Positions 17,735 to 27,193 of a stretch of 64,000 bases of DNA are shown piece by piece. Below the pieces are notes generated by a model. That model had not been told where the DNA came from, did no database searches, and saw nothing but the letters and a program-made list of their open reading frames with translations. Position 1 is the stretch's first letter, and every line of letters starts with the position of its first letter. The translations under genes were made by a program, and so were the position numbers. Location of the stretch: NCBI GenBank assembly GCA_023412475.1, contig JAEYNR010000093.1, positions 1-64,000 of the forward strand. The letters run 5' to 3'. The DNA is from Fibrobacterota bacterium (GTDB taxonomy: Bacteria; Fibrobacterota; Chitinivibrionia; Chitinivibrionales; Chitinispirillaceae).

Positions 17735-17937
17735 AAAAATTTTCCACTTTAGCCAGACAGTTTATTTTGGAATAATCAAACTCGGGAATAATTTTGTTTG
17801 ACTTCCCAGCTTACTTCAGAGTATCATGATTGTAGATGTTTCAATGAGCTTCTTATTTTATGTTAAGTAATGATTTTCAGACAGATAAGTTTTAATAATT
17901 TACAATTCAGACAATTATCAAGCGGAGGTGTATACAG

Positions 17938-18936
17938 ATGAACAATCGGGTACCTCAAAAGAAACCGTTGTCTCAGCCAATGCAACACTCCGCGAAGAAA
18001 TTCCGTACTAGTGATCAGGAGAAAGTGCTCTCCCTTAGCGAGCTTTGTAAACTGGTCATTTCATGCACCTATCCCTATGAGGATCTTGCTGAGCAGATTG
18101 AAGACAGGGCTTATGAGGAATCAGAGCAGGGAAAATCTGAACATGCACTGAAAACCCTCAAGAAGATTACTGCTTTTTTTGAAAAGCTTAAATATAAAAA
18201 TGAAGAGATCACTCGGGATCTGGCTGATGTTTATCTGTTGATCGGGCAGATATACCAATATTTCGACAATCTGGAGGAGAGCATAAACTGGCTTTCCAAG
18301 GCAATAGTGGCCGATGATAAGTATTCGGTTCCCTACCATAGCTGTGCGATTTCCTATCTGAAGCTGGGAAGACATGCTGATGCGATCCGCTGCCTTGAGC
18401 AGGAGATACTATTGTCTCCGGGAAATTATTACTCCTACCTTGCTCTGGCTGATATCTATAAAGAGTTGAATATGAAAAAAATGCTCGAAAGCACATTAAA
18501 ACGACTCCTTGAGAGGGATCAGGGCAACATTCAGGGATTACATCGGCTTATAACCTATTATGAGCAGTCTAACCCTGCGGTGGAAGTGCAAATGCTTAGA
18601 CGGCGTCTGCTGGGAGCAAAAAGCCAATTTAATCGCACCGAGATGCTTATCCGTGCGTATCATCTTTGTAAGGAAAAACGCTACCAGGATGTTCTGGATT
18701 TTGTTGAGCAGTGGCACCGTAATATGCCGCAGATAAGCACAATCTATTTGATTAAGGCTCATGTTTTTGGAGTGCTGGGGCAGTATACCAGAAAACGACT
18801 GGAGCTGGCTGAGTTTAAAGAGAAATGCCTGGATAAAATTGAGAGTATGCTGCCTGAATTGCAGGAATTTGGTTTAATATTTGGCAAAAATGCTCAAAAA
18901 CGATTATCTCATCGTCTTAATTTCATTGCTTACTGA
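17938..18936 (+). CDS. Cytoplasmic TPR-repeat protein
   Basis: A 332-residue protein without signal peptide. Tetratricopeptide repeats are clear at about 95-195 (DVYLLIGQIYQYFDNLEESINWLSKAI; SCAISYLKLGRHADAIRCLEQEI; YSYLALADIYKELNMKKMLESTLKRL), with weaker helical repeats on either side. TPRs are protein-interaction scaffolds; no enzymatic domain is present. The start is well supported by GGAGGTG seven bases before the ATG. The first 30 residues are polar and basic. The stop codon lies inside the first copy of an ~85-bp direct repeat, so the last bases of the gene belong to that repeat. Confidence 0.75.
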   Translation: MNNRVPQKKPLSQPMQHSAKKFRTSDQEKVLSLSELCKLVISCTYPYEDLAEQIEDRAYEESEQGKSEHALKTLKKITAFFEKLKYKNEEITRDLADVYLLIGQIYQYFDNLEESINWLSKAIVADDKYSVPYHSCAISYLKLGRHADAIRCLEQEILLSPGNYYSYLALADIYKELNMKKMLESTLKRLLERDQGNIQGLHRLITYYEQSNPAVEVQMLRRRLLGAKSQFNRTEMLIRAYHLCKEKRYQDVLDFVEQWHRNMPQISTIYLIKAHVFGVLGQYTRKRLELAEFKEKCLDKIESMLPELQEFGLIFGKNAQKRLSHRLNFIAY

Positions 18937-19011
18937 CGAATCGTGCATCAATATTGCAACCATTCCACGAGTTACTAACAAGAAAGCACTGGCTCTGATC
19001 AGTGGAGTAAG
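18929..19011 (+). repeat. ~85-bp direct repeat, copy 1
   Basis: Begins with CTTACTGACGAATCG, shares GCAT..ATATTGCAAC and a central AACAAGAAA-like block, and ends with CAGTGGAGTAAG. It matches copy 2 about 260 bp downstream end to end. Its first eight bases lie in the end of the TPR gene, including the stop. Confidence 0.75.
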
Positions 19012-19559
19012 TGAATTATCGTCTTTGGCGTTAGTGGTTTGATTTCATTAAGTCACTGATTTGTAAGCCCTTTTAATACTGTTTGTTTTCTGTGGAACTG
19101 ATGAAATTCAGCCCACAACCACTTTGGTATGTAGTATCTTTTATCATTCAGTTGCGTTATTGATGATGATCTAGTTAGGTGTTTCATCACTTACTGACGA
19201 ATCGAGCATTCCATATTGCAACTTTTTTTAGGGATAACAATAAGAAACCGCTTGCTATTAAACAGTGGAGTAAGATAGGCTAATTAGAACAAAAAACATT
19301 TTTTAAGTTTTCTGTCGTTGGCTCTGATTACGCATCACAGCGGCTAAAATAAAAACAAAGTGACAGTGCTTTGTATTCGTAACCGCTAACAGGAGCAGCA
19401 GCGACAAAAATAAGAATAACCGCCTCCGGTGGTAGTAATTTGACTGCAATTATAGCTTTTAAGTAGCATTCGATAAGGGTTCTGTTCTGGTTTTGAACAT
19501 CCTCCAGTAAAGACCTGGTTTGTATTGACAACAAAAGAGCCAATTAAAAAAGAGGTTCC
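18937..19559. other. 623-bp intergenic region with an ~85-bp direct repeat
   Basis: No gene is supported. It holds most of repeat copy 1 and all of copy 2 (18929-19011, 19190-19274). The remainder is unremarkable AT-rich sequence. A 71-codon open frame on the minus strand has no ribosome site and no protein-like features. Confidence 0.5.
19190..19274 (+). repeat. ~85-bp direct repeat, copy 2
   Basis: Same boundaries as copy 1: CTTACTGACGAATCG at the left, CAGTGGAGTAAG at the right, with a T-rich variant centre. It lies wholly in non-coding sequence. Confidence 0.75.
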
Positions 19560-20603
19560 TTGCGATCTAAAAAATTGTTCAACTTAGTATTAATCTGTTT
19601 CATTCTGACCTTTTTCAATGGCTGCTATCTGATAAAGCAAGGAACTTATCTTATCAGATATAATTCAAGTGCCAGGCCCATAAAAGTCATTCTGGAAGAT
19701 CCTGATACTGGGGAAAAAATCCGCTCCTTCCTGAAGCTTGCTCAGGAGATACGGGCCTTTGCTATTGATTCTGTCGGTCTGGTAAATAATCGCAACTATT
19801 CCCGTATGGTGGAAGTTAACAACGATTACATTGCAGTCTTTGTATCTGCAGCAGAGAAGTTGAGCTTTAAACAGTATAAGTGGTGCTTTCCAATACTGGG
19901 ATGTATTCCCTATAAAGGATTTTTCGAACTCGAAGATGCAAAGAAGGAAGCGGGAAGACTTTCCAAAGCTGGTTACGATGTTGATATAAGTAAAGTGAGT
20001 GCTTTCAGTACACTGGGAATTTTTTCTGATCCCCTTTACAGTTATATGGCTGATTATAAAGTGTTTTCTCTGGCGTCGCTTATAATTCATGAACAGACCC
20101 ATGCAACTATCTATTTAAAGGGACAAGCTCAGTTTAACGAGGAACTTGCTACGTATGTCGGAAACAGGGGGGCGCTGGAATTTGTAAAAAGCAAATATGG
20201 TAGAGATTCTGATGAATACCGCAATGCAACTTATGCTGCCAGAGATCGCCAGACATATAGCTCAATTATGAAAAAATTGGTTGAAGATCTTGACCAAATA
20301 TATCAAAGCAATGACTCTACAAAATCAAAACTTGAAAAAAAACAGCAGACAATCGATACTTTCAGGCTCAATATGAAAAGTAATTATGACAGTATCTTTG
20401 AAACCCCAAATTACCGTAACATCGGATCGATGCCTATAAACAATGCTTCTCTTGCAGTGTGGATGACATACACATTCGATGTGGATCTGTTCGAACAGCT
20501 TTACATAAAAAAGGGAAGCAGTCTGAAGGGCCTGATGGATTACATCGGAACATTAAAGAAACTTAAGGGAGATCCAAAAGTCCACATCAGAGAATTTCTG
20601 TAG
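19560..20603 (+). CDS. Putative zinc aminopeptidase lipoprotein (DUF2265-like)
   Basis: A 347-residue protein starting at TTG behind an AGAGG site. The signal ends in a lipobox with FFNGC, giving lipidated Cys22. A zincin motif HEQTH (His177, Glu178, His181) is followed by FNEELATYVGNRGALEF, which supplies the downstream glutamate ligand. The order HExxH, then E..AtyvG.rGa.eF matches the 'predicted aminopeptidase' family (Pfam Aminopep, formerly DUF2265). Length agrees with that family. It would act at the outer or inner membrane face on short peptides. It is 95 bp upstream of the TPR/transglutaminase gene on the same strand and may be co-transcribed. Function in vivo is not established for the family. 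Confidence 0.75.
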   Translation: MRSKKLFNLVLICFILTFFNGCYLIKQGTYLIRYNSSARPIKVILEDPDTGEKIRSFLKLAQEIRAFAIDSVGLVNNRNYSRMVEVNNDYIAVFVSAAEKLSFKQYKWCFPILGCIPYKGFFELEDAKKEAGRLSKAGYDVDISKVSAFSTLGIFSDPLYSYMADYKVFSLASLIIHEQTHATIYLKGQAQFNEELATYVGNRGALEFVKSKYGRDSDEYRNATYAARDRQTYSSIMKKLVEDLDQIYQSNDSTKSKLEKKQQTIDTFRLNMKSNYDSIFETPNYRNIGSMPINNASLAVWMTYTFDVDLFEQLYIKKGSSLKGLMDYIGTLKKLKGDPKVHIREFL

Positions 20604-20698
20604 AAGAATCAGGCTCTTCTGTGCACAACAGATGATTATTCTTGAGGCTGCATCAGAATTCTTCAAGTAATAAAGAAAAGAAATAAAGGAGAAATATT

Positions 20699-23600
20699 GT
20701 GACTTTAAGATGGATTCTAATTTTCACTTTTACATTCGTGTCTGTATCCGTCGTTTCTGGTTCACAAAAACGACTGCTTGACAGCGCCTGGACAATGCTT
20801 CTTGACAATGAGCCTCTTGTGGCACGAGAGGTTTTCCGCAAAGTGGCAGGTGACAAGGAACTCAAAATAAAAGCTCAGGCTTATCGAGGTCTTGGAGTGG
20901 TGGAGTCGTTTCTGGGAAACAACAGCATTGCCAGCCTCTGTTTTATTGATGCTTATCGCAGTGACAAGGATCTGTTGAGGTTTTCAGCAAGACCTGATTT
21001 TTACCTTTCAGAAAAAAAAAGTGGAAATCCGGAGTATAAAAAACGGGCTGAGGTTCTGTTTAATCTTGCAGCAGAAAAGGGCTTATTCAATGGATGGTAT
21101 CAGGATGCTCTTTTGCAGAGATATTTGAATGAGGGGGAGCTTAAAAAGGCACAAAAAATGTGCAGAAAAATGGGAGCAATCACCAACTGGCAGTTTATCG
21201 GGCCCTTTGAGAATGTTTCTAACTGCGGCCTTTTCAAAAAGTACCCGCCAGAAACACAGAGAGACTACAGCAGAGAATATGAGGGGAAAAATGGCAATTC
21301 TGTAAGATGGCACAAGCTGGAGGCGTTAACCCCGAATGGGTGGATATTTATAAAAAATCATGGAACAGAAGAAAACGCGTTGTACTATTTTAATTGTATA
21401 ATATCCAGCCCCCAGACTCAGGAAGTAGTTCTTTCCTTCGGGGCATCCGGTGCATTTGAGGTCTTTCTCAATGGTAATACTGTACTTCTGGACTCGGTTT
21501 TCAGAAATACTGGTATAGATTCATATTTGCAGAAAGTCAAACTGAATAAAGGCCAAAACGATCTTCTGGTGAAAATCGGTCATGAAACGGTCTATCCGGG
21601 AAGTTCACTTTCCGGATATTCCAATTTTATGCTGCGATTCTTGGACAAGTCCTACAGTCCGCTAACCAATATCGAGACTATTACAAAATTCTCTTCCTAT
21701 AAAACTGATTCTACAGTGTACCGCAATCTTGCTCCTTCACCTGTGCTTGACTCAATAAGCAATGTCCTTAAAAAAACGCTGAAACAGGATAGCACCAATT
21801 TTGATGAACTTTTTTCTCTGGTTGCACTCTTTAATATTTATGAACGTACCAATGAGGCTCAGATAATTGTGCAACAGTGCCTGAAGAAATATCCAAACAG
21901 CTCTATACTTCATTCTCTTCTTGCAGAATCTCTGCTCAGGGCAAAAAAAAGCACTGAATACGAGGTCACCATGAAGAAGGCCTTTGATTTGTGCAAACTC
22001 AACCGCTCTGCATGGGAGAGACAATTAAGATTAGAGATGTCAAAAGGCAACCCGCGATCCTTAACTGACTTCATAAACAGTTCTGCTGAAGAGTTTAAAA
22101 AAACTCCACAGGCAATTATTGCGTATCTGACTGCTGCTATTCAACAGAAAAACGGTTCAGAAATTATCAATCGCATGGCAGAACTGGAAACTTTTCATGG
22201 AGATGATCCTGAAGTGATGAACCTGCTGGTAAATTTCTATGTATCTCAGGGCAATTTGAAGAAAGCTTCACACCTGCTCTCAGATTATACTTCAGTTCAT
22301 CGTACTGCCACTGATGCCTTTAATCAGTCAGCGCAACTGGAAATTAAACAGGGAAATTTAAAAAAAGGAATAGAAGAATATCTAAAAGCAATTAAATACA
22401 ATCCATCGGCACCGGCTCCATATCTGCAGTTAAGCAATATTTATTATAACCAGAAAAGATATTCCGAAGCGCTTTTATGGGTGGATAAATGCCTAAAGAT
22501 AATTCCCGGTAGTTCTCTGGCTTTAAATCTCAAAGGTAATATTCTAGCTTCTCTTAATAGAAAAGAAGAAGCCATTGAGACATTTCTGCAGGCGGTAAAA
22601 TATACATCTGATGATTTTACTGCCTGGGAGAGTATACGAGAACTGAGAAAACAGAAGAGCTTTGAACAAATGACACCTCTGCCGGATATCGATTCATTGA
22701 TAGGTGTTTCTGCTCAATGGATCAAGACTGTACCAGAGAAAGCAGCACTTATCTCTTACATAGAGGATGCCTATCTGTACCCGAGCCGCTGCTCGGCTAG
22801 CAGAGTGTTTTTTGTGATCCATCTTCCCAATCAGAATCAGATCGATCTATGGAAAGAATATCAGATACCATATAATCCCACTTACCAGCAGTTGAACATT
22901 GAAAGAGCTGTTAGTCGTAAAAAAGATGGTTCTGAAATATCAGCCGATTATCAATCAAGCTATGTGGTCTTTAAATCGCTTGAGCCGGGTGACTGCATAA
23001 TTCTGGAATACAATCTCAAAGATTATTATGAAGGAGTAATGGCAGGAAAGGTTTACGGCAAACAGGAGTTTTATCAGGGACTTCCATCTTTTGACAGAAG
23101 GATAAGGCTTGTTTCTCCTTCTGAAGATACTATCCCTTTCAAAGTTATTGGTGATTCGATAAAGGTAGAGACCCGGAAAGATCAGGATTACAGAATCACT
23201 ACCATTAGTTCCAATCCTTATACATCTGATAATATCGAATCGTTCAGTCCTGTTGATTACCCTTCCTATCCTAAAGTGATCTATTCCAACCTCAATGATT
23301 GGGGACAGATAAGTGACTGGTATTATGAACTGAGCCGTCATAAGCAGAATCAGACTATTGAATTGAAAAATCTTGCTGATTCTCTTTTCAACAACACCAC
23401 CAGTGATTGGGAGAAGGCAGTAAGAATTCATGAATTCATAACCAGAAATGTTAACTACAGCTTTGTGCCGTTTAGACAGTCCGGATGGGTACCTCAGGCA
23501 GCAAAAGATGTGCTTGCTACACGTATTGGAGATTGTAAAGACATGGCATCATTAGGGAAATGTCTTATGGATATTGCAGGTATAAAATCCTGGCTGGTAC

Positions 23601-24478
23601 TGGTTAATACCGGAATTCACCACTTCACAGATCATGCTTTTGTTGGTCCTAATTTCGACCATTGTATTCTTCAGTTTGAAACCGGAGATAAAACTACATT
23701 TGTTGATTTTACCGATAGAAACACTGCACTTGGAAGGCTACCATCGGCAGACCAGGGAGCGATGGCTCTGGTGATAAAACCGGGAAACAGAGAAATTTCC
23801 ATATTACCCATTGACATGCCGGAGAACCGGCTGATTCGCAGAGACATTCACATGCAGCTTGATAGCAATGGTACCCTCAAACAAACTGCCAGAACAATCC
23901 GTCGGGGTGTTTTTGCTTCACAGTTGCGCTCCAATTACCGTTTCCAGAATGAGAGTGAACGCAAAACCGACCTGCATCGGGCAATAAGTATCGAGCATCC
24001 TGATGTTACCATCGATACGATGTGGTTTGATAATCTTGAAAGCGTAACTGATTCCATAGGTTTCACTTATTCCATTACTGCCAAAAATGCAGCTAATATT
24101 AATGGCTCCACTATCATTTACAGCTTAAAATTACCTGACATACTTGGTTCCGGATACTATCCTGTAGAGCAGAACCGTAAAAATCCGGTTGATCTGTCCT
24201 CCTCTTTTGTTGGAATAGTAAAACTGGAATCCGATGCCGAGCTGACTATACCAGAGAGCTGGAAACTGATAGATGAGCCGCAGGATGTTTCTATAAAAAC
24301 TGACTTTATGGAATATTCGCTTCAGTTTAAACTGGAAAAAGGAAAAATAAGAATCTCCAGAAGGCTGACATGCAATTACAGCCGGATATTCGCAAATGAT
24401 GAGTTTGCTCCAGAGCAGAATGCCTTGATGCGGGTTGCAAAGTCTGATGATGTAAAACTCATTTTTAACCGGAAATAA
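20699..24478 (+). CDS. Large exported TPR / DUF3857 / transglutaminase-like protein
   Basis: The protein has 1259 residues. The GTG start has AAAGGAG eight bases upstream and begins a signal peptide (WILIFTFTFVSVSVVSG). The N-terminal half (about 25-670) is built of TPR-type helical repeats around a beta segment (about 180-330). From about 690 a DUF3857 beta domain follows (AVSRKKDGSEISADYQSSY). Then a transglutaminase-like cysteine-protease fold has its triad visible: Cys946 in GDCKDMA, His988 in FDHCI, Asp1003 in FVDFTDR. A C-terminal beta domain closes the chain. DUF3857-transglutaminase pairs are common in Bacteroidota-type exported proteins; the substrate is unknown. The next gene starts 6 bp after the stop, so it is in an operon with a HAD phosphatase and a glycosyltransferase. 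Confidence 0.85.
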   Translation: MTLRWILIFTFTFVSVSVVSGSQKRLLDSAWTMLLDNEPLVAREVFRKVAGDKELKIKAQAYRGLGVVESFLGNNSIASLCFIDAYRSDKDLLRFSARPDFYLSEKKSGNPEYKKRAEVLFNLAAEKGLFNGWYQDALLQRYLNEGELKKAQKMCRKMGAITNWQFIGPFENVSNCGLFKKYPPETQRDYSREYEGKNGNSVRWHKLEALTPNGWIFIKNHGTEENALYYFNCIISSPQTQEVVLSFGASGAFEVFLNGNTVLLDSVFRNTGIDSYLQKVKLNKGQNDLLVKIGHETVYPGSSLSGYSNFMLRFLDKSYSPLTNIETITKFSSYKTDSTVYRNLAPSPVLDSISNVLKKTLKQDSTNFDELFSLVALFNIYERTNEAQIIVQQCLKKYPNSSILHSLLAESLLRAKKSTEYEVTMKKAFDLCKLNRSAWERQLRLEMSKGNPRSLTDFINSSAEEFKKTPQAIIAYLTAAIQQKNGSEIINRMAELETFHGDDPEVMNLLVNFYVSQGNLKKASHLLSDYTSVHRTATDAFNQSAQLEIKQGNLKKGIEEYLKAIKYNPSAPAPYLQLSNIYYNQKRYSEALLWVDKCLKIIPGSSLALNLKGNILASLNRKEEAIETFLQAVKYTSDDFTAWESIRELRKQKSFEQMTPLPDIDSLIGVSAQWIKTVPEKAALISYIEDAYLYPSRCSASRVFFVIHLPNQNQIDLWKEYQIPYNPTYQQLNIERAVSRKKDGSEISADYQSSYVVFKSLEPGDCIILEYNLKDYYEGVMAGKVYGKQEFYQGLPSFDRRIRLVSPSEDTIPFKVIGDSIKVETRKDQDYRITTISSNPYTSDNIESFSPVDYPSYPKVIYSNLNDWGQISDWYYELSRHKQNQTIELKNLADSLFNNTTSDWEKAVRIHEFITRNVNYSFVPFRQSGWVPQAAKDVLATRIGDCKDMASLGKCLMDIAGIKSWLVLVNTGIHHFTDHAFVGPNFDHCILQFETGDKTTFVDFTDRNTALGRLPSADQGAMALVIKPGNREISILPIDMPENRLIRRDIHMQLDSNGTLKQTARTIRRGVFASQLRSNYRFQNESERKTDLHRAISIEHPDVTIDTMWFDNLESVTDSIGFTYSITAKNAANINGSTIIYSLKLPDILGSGYYPVEQNRKNPVDLSSSFVGIVKLESDAELTIPESWKLIDEPQDVSIKTDFMEYSLQFKLEKGKIRISRRLTCNYSRIFANDEFAPEQNALMRVAKSDDVKLIFNRK

Positions 24479-24484
24479 AAAGAA

Positions 24485-25144
24485 ATGAAACTTCAGGCAG
24501 TAGTGTTTGATTTTGACGGTGTAATAATCGATACAGAAAAGGCCCGGTATGAAGCCATACAGGAGATTTTTGCCGGCTATGGACAAAAACTCCCTCTTCA
24601 TGTCTGGATTAAAAGCGTTGGTCGCGCTGCTTATGCAATCGATCCTTTTGATTACCTGAGAAGTGTTACAGATGAAAAACTGGATTTAGACTTGCTAAAA
24701 TCTATCCATAAAAAAATTGAGATCGATTTGGCTGATACACTTCCGCTTTTACCGGGAGTATCAGAAAGGATTCAAGAGGTCAAAAACAACGGGGGGCTTC
24801 TGGCAGTAGCATCCAGCTCCTCCAGAGCCTGGGTGGAAGGTCATCTGAAAAAAAGAGGCTTACTAAAGTACTTTAGTGCTATTGTGTGTAGAGATGATAC
24901 AATCAGGCATAAACCAGATCCGGAGCCATACAGTACTGCTTTGAAATTACTGAAATGTTTGCCGGAAAACTCATTTGCAATTGAAGATTCCCCTCTGGGT
25001 ATTGCATCTGCAAAAGCGGCTGGATTAAAATGCATTGCAGTAGGGTGCAGTCTGACCAGAGATCTGGATCTTAGTAATGCTCATTATGTTTTTAATACTC
25101 TTAGTGAGGTTTCATTTTCAGAGCTATGTAAGATCACACAATGA
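24485..25144 (+). CDS. HAD-superfamily phosphatase / beta-phosphoglucomutase-like
   Basis: A 219-residue HAD subfamily IA enzyme. Motif I FDFDGVIIDTE gives the nucleophile and acid Asp9/Asp11. Motif II is ASSSS, the motif III lysine is in RHKPDPEPY, and motif IV is AIEDSPLGIASAKAAG. An alpha-helical cap lies at about 17-85. The second Asp and the DGVIIDTE sequence resemble beta-phosphoglucomutase and sugar-phosphate phosphatases such as Gph/YcjU. The exact substrate is not determinable. It starts 6 bp after the preceding stop and overlaps the next gene by four bases (ATGA), so it is translationally coupled to a glycosyltransferase, suggesting a shared sugar-phosphate or glycan pathway. Confidence 0.85.
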   Translation: MKLQAVVFDFDGVIIDTEKARYEAIQEIFAGYGQKLPLHVWIKSVGRAAYAIDPFDYLRSVTDEKLDLDLLKSIHKKIEIDLADTLPLLPGVSERIQEVKNNGGLLAVASSSSRAWVEGHLKKRGLLKYFSAIVCRDDTIRHKPDPEPYSTALKLLKCLPENSFAIEDSPLGIASAKAAGLKCIAVGCSLTRDLDLSNAHYVFNTLSEVSFSELCKITQ

Positions 25145-26343
25145 AAATACTTTACATCTCCAGTGAATATCCTCCGCAAACCGGTTTCGGAGGAATTGCC
25201 ACCTACACCATGTATATGGCCGAAGCGATGGCCTCCATGGGACACCAGGTACATGTGCTTTGCCGCGCGATTGATAGAGAGATTCATTCTGTTCAAAATG
25301 GGGTAAATGTTCACAGAGTTAAATGCGGACCTTATCCTCTGCCAAATGGCTCAAAGTGGTATCTGTTGAGGTGGGTGTCCTATAAGATAATATTGCAATC
25401 TCTGAATCGTCTTGCATGGGCCAGAACTGTATTTAACGAACACATCAAATTAAGTGCAACCAACTCCTTTGATATTATAGAATATCCTGAATGTGGAGCA
25501 GAAGGGTATTATTTAACAACTAAGAAGCTGCCGATAGTTGTCCGACTTCACACACCCTGGTCGGTAGTGCGCCAATTGAATCAGATAAAAGAACACCCGC
25601 TTGATTGCTGGCTGCAAAAACATCTGGAACGGCGGTCGATTACACATGCCAAAGCGGTTACATCACCCAGTGGTGCATTAGCTTTAATGCTTCATAAAAG
25701 ATGGCATATCCCAAAAGCGGTTGTATTTTCAAACCCTTTACCGGTGAATCTGTTTCAATCTGAGAAGACTGCTTCACAATGGATTTACACCGGAAGGCTG
25801 GAGTATAGAAAAGGGGTTCATCTTTTAGTAAAGGCATATCAGATGGTTTGTAAAACCCATGATCCTCCGCAATTGTGGCTTATTGGGAGAGGATTTGGAA
25901 AAATGCCGGATGGAAAACCTTATGAACAATATATTAAAGATCTGATCTCTGAATTCAAGCTTGAAGACAAAATCACTATAATTGCAGGGGTTAATCAATC
26001 TGAAATAGCCACTTATTTACAAGCCAGTTCAGTTGCTTTTTTCCCCTCTTTGTGGGAGAATCATCCCTACAGTTGCCTTGAGGCCATGGCTGCAAAGACT
26101 GCTGTTTGTGCTCCCGATTGCGGAGGCTTTCCGGAGATAATTGAGGACGGCAAGAGCGGTGTTCTATTTAACAGCAACGATTCTTCTTCGCTTGCAGAGA
26201 AGATGAAATGGCTCATAGAGAACAAAGAAGCCGCATTGAAACTGGCAATACAGGCTCAAAAGCATATCATTGATAATTTTGATCCTGCACAGATATGCAA
26301 AAGAGCACTGCAAGTTTACGAAAGCATTTCTATTGAGGCGTGA
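25141..26343 (+). CDS. Glycosyltransferase family 4 (GT-B) enzyme
   Basis: A 400-residue retaining glycosyltransferase. The N-terminal Rossmann half has YISSEYPPQTGFGGIATYTMYMAEAMASMGHQVHVL. The C-terminal nucleotide-sugar domain has YTGRLEYRKGVHLLVKAY and the EX7E element LWENHPYSCLEAMAAKTAVCAPDCGGFPEII, the hallmark of the GT4 family. It transfers a sugar from a nucleotide donor, probably to a cell-surface or soluble glycan; donor and acceptor are unknown. The start ATG overlaps the HAD gene by four bases. It is the last gene of the operon that begins at 20699, or possibly at 19560. Its stop abuts the convergent small gene. Confidence 0.88.
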   Translation: MKILYISSEYPPQTGFGGIATYTMYMAEAMASMGHQVHVLCRAIDREIHSVQNGVNVHRVKCGPYPLPNGSKWYLLRWVSYKIILQSLNRLAWARTVFNEHIKLSATNSFDIIEYPECGAEGYYLTTKKLPIVVRLHTPWSVVRQLNQIKEHPLDCWLQKHLERRSITHAKAVTSPSGALALMLHKRWHIPKAVVFSNPLPVNLFQSEKTASQWIYTGRLEYRKGVHLLVKAYQMVCKTHDPPQLWLIGRGFGKMPDGKPYEQYIKDLISEFKLEDKITIIAGVNQSEIATYLQASSVAFFPSLWENHPYSCLEAMAAKTAVCAPDCGGFPEIIEDGKSGVLFNSNDSSSLAEKMKWLIENKEAALKLAIQAQKHIIDNFDPAQICKRALQVYESISIEA

Positions 26344-26676
26344 TCAATCGGACTGAGCACCAGCTCCTGTATATTCTTCTTTCTCTTCACGCATATGAAG
26401 ATCATTAAAAAGGATATTTGCTTCTGCGGCTGTGGCAGGGCGAAATTTTACCAGTTTTTCCAGTTCGATTGAAGGTAAGCCCTGTTCGAGAGCTTTCTTA
26501 TATTCATCAGAGAAAAATAGATCAACAGAATCAAAGGCGGGGGTGCCATTAAAACGAATGGCCATTAAAGTGTTGATCTCTTTCATGTGCAGAGGTCGGT
26601 TCATAACCGATTGTCTGGCTTTTTCAATTCTGGCATACTGTTTAGGAAAAATAGACTTTGCGAAAGAATCTGACAT
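26344..26676 (-). CDS. Small conserved-looking protein of unknown function
   Basis: A 110-residue soluble protein. A longer frame exists upstream, but the ATG at 26676 is the likely start because GAGGTGAG lies just before it and the extra residues look random. The sequence is helical and rich in charge (MSDSFAKSIFPKQYARIEKARQ ...; LPSIELEKLVKFRPATAAEANILFNDLHMREEK), ending in a short disordered tail. I do not recognise a family. It is tail to tail with the glycosyltransferase, the two stop codons being adjacent. Confidence 0.6.
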   Translation of the reverse strand: MSDSFAKSIFPKQYARIEKARQSVMNRPLHMKEINTLMAIRFNGTPAFDSVDLFFSDEYKKALEQGLPSIELEKLVKFRPATAAEANILFNDLHMREEKEEYTGAGAQSD

Positions 26677-27193
26677 ACTCACCTCTTTTATGGAAAAAAA
26701 ATTTCTAATCGGGTTTAATAACAAAAATATACAAAAACACCCTTTTTGCTCAAGTGCTTGTTTTTGCAGGTTGCCCGACGACAAATCTAAGCAGCCCGAC
26801 GATATTATACGGTTCTGATGGAAGGCTTTGGTAATCCAGAATGCTCTTGAGTGGTTCAAAGGTAATCAAGTAAACAGGCAAATCACGGTTCAGAACATTG
26901 TTTTGGGGCAGGTGGCAATTAAGAAGTGTCTGAACCTTTGATTGGAAGGATAATTGGATTACTTGGTCAGGAAAGCGGAGCAGGTATAATTATGTGTTGG
27001 TCGTATTCTCTGGCGTATCAGAACCCTGGCAATTAATGTATGTTGGCAATAATAAGCCGGGCAGATGAATGGCTTAAACCCGAACAGAGTGGTTTGTAGC
27101 TCTCACGAGGTGATCCGGTTGTGGTGGTGGTGAGGTAAAGACCTCCGAATCACCCAACCTCTGAGCCCGTAAGACCTCTAAATGCCTAACACT
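26677..27193. other. 517-bp intergenic region
   Basis: No gene is seen. It contains a GTCTGAACyTTGATT block at about 26928-26960 that recurs near 63145, and an inverted repeat at 27109-27154. The rest is not recognisable. Confidence 0.45.
27109..27154. terminator. Nested hairpin downstream of the hybrid histidine kinase
   Basis: GGTGATCCGG (27109-27118) pairs with CCGAATCACC (27145-27154) with one mismatch. An inner hairpin GAGGT-AAAG-ACCTC lies at 27132-27145. It is about 40 bp past the histidine kinase stop on the minus strand; there is no long T run, so factor-independent termination is uncertain. Confidence 0.4.

Noticed and set aside
19328..19543. 71-codon minus-strand frame before the aminopeptidase gene
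   Set aside because: No ribosome site, no recognisable features, embedded in the repeat-bearing spacer.
22955..23431. 158-codon minus-strand frame inside the transglutaminase-like gene
   Set aside because: Lies wholly within a well supported gene on the other strand; composition is that of a shadow.
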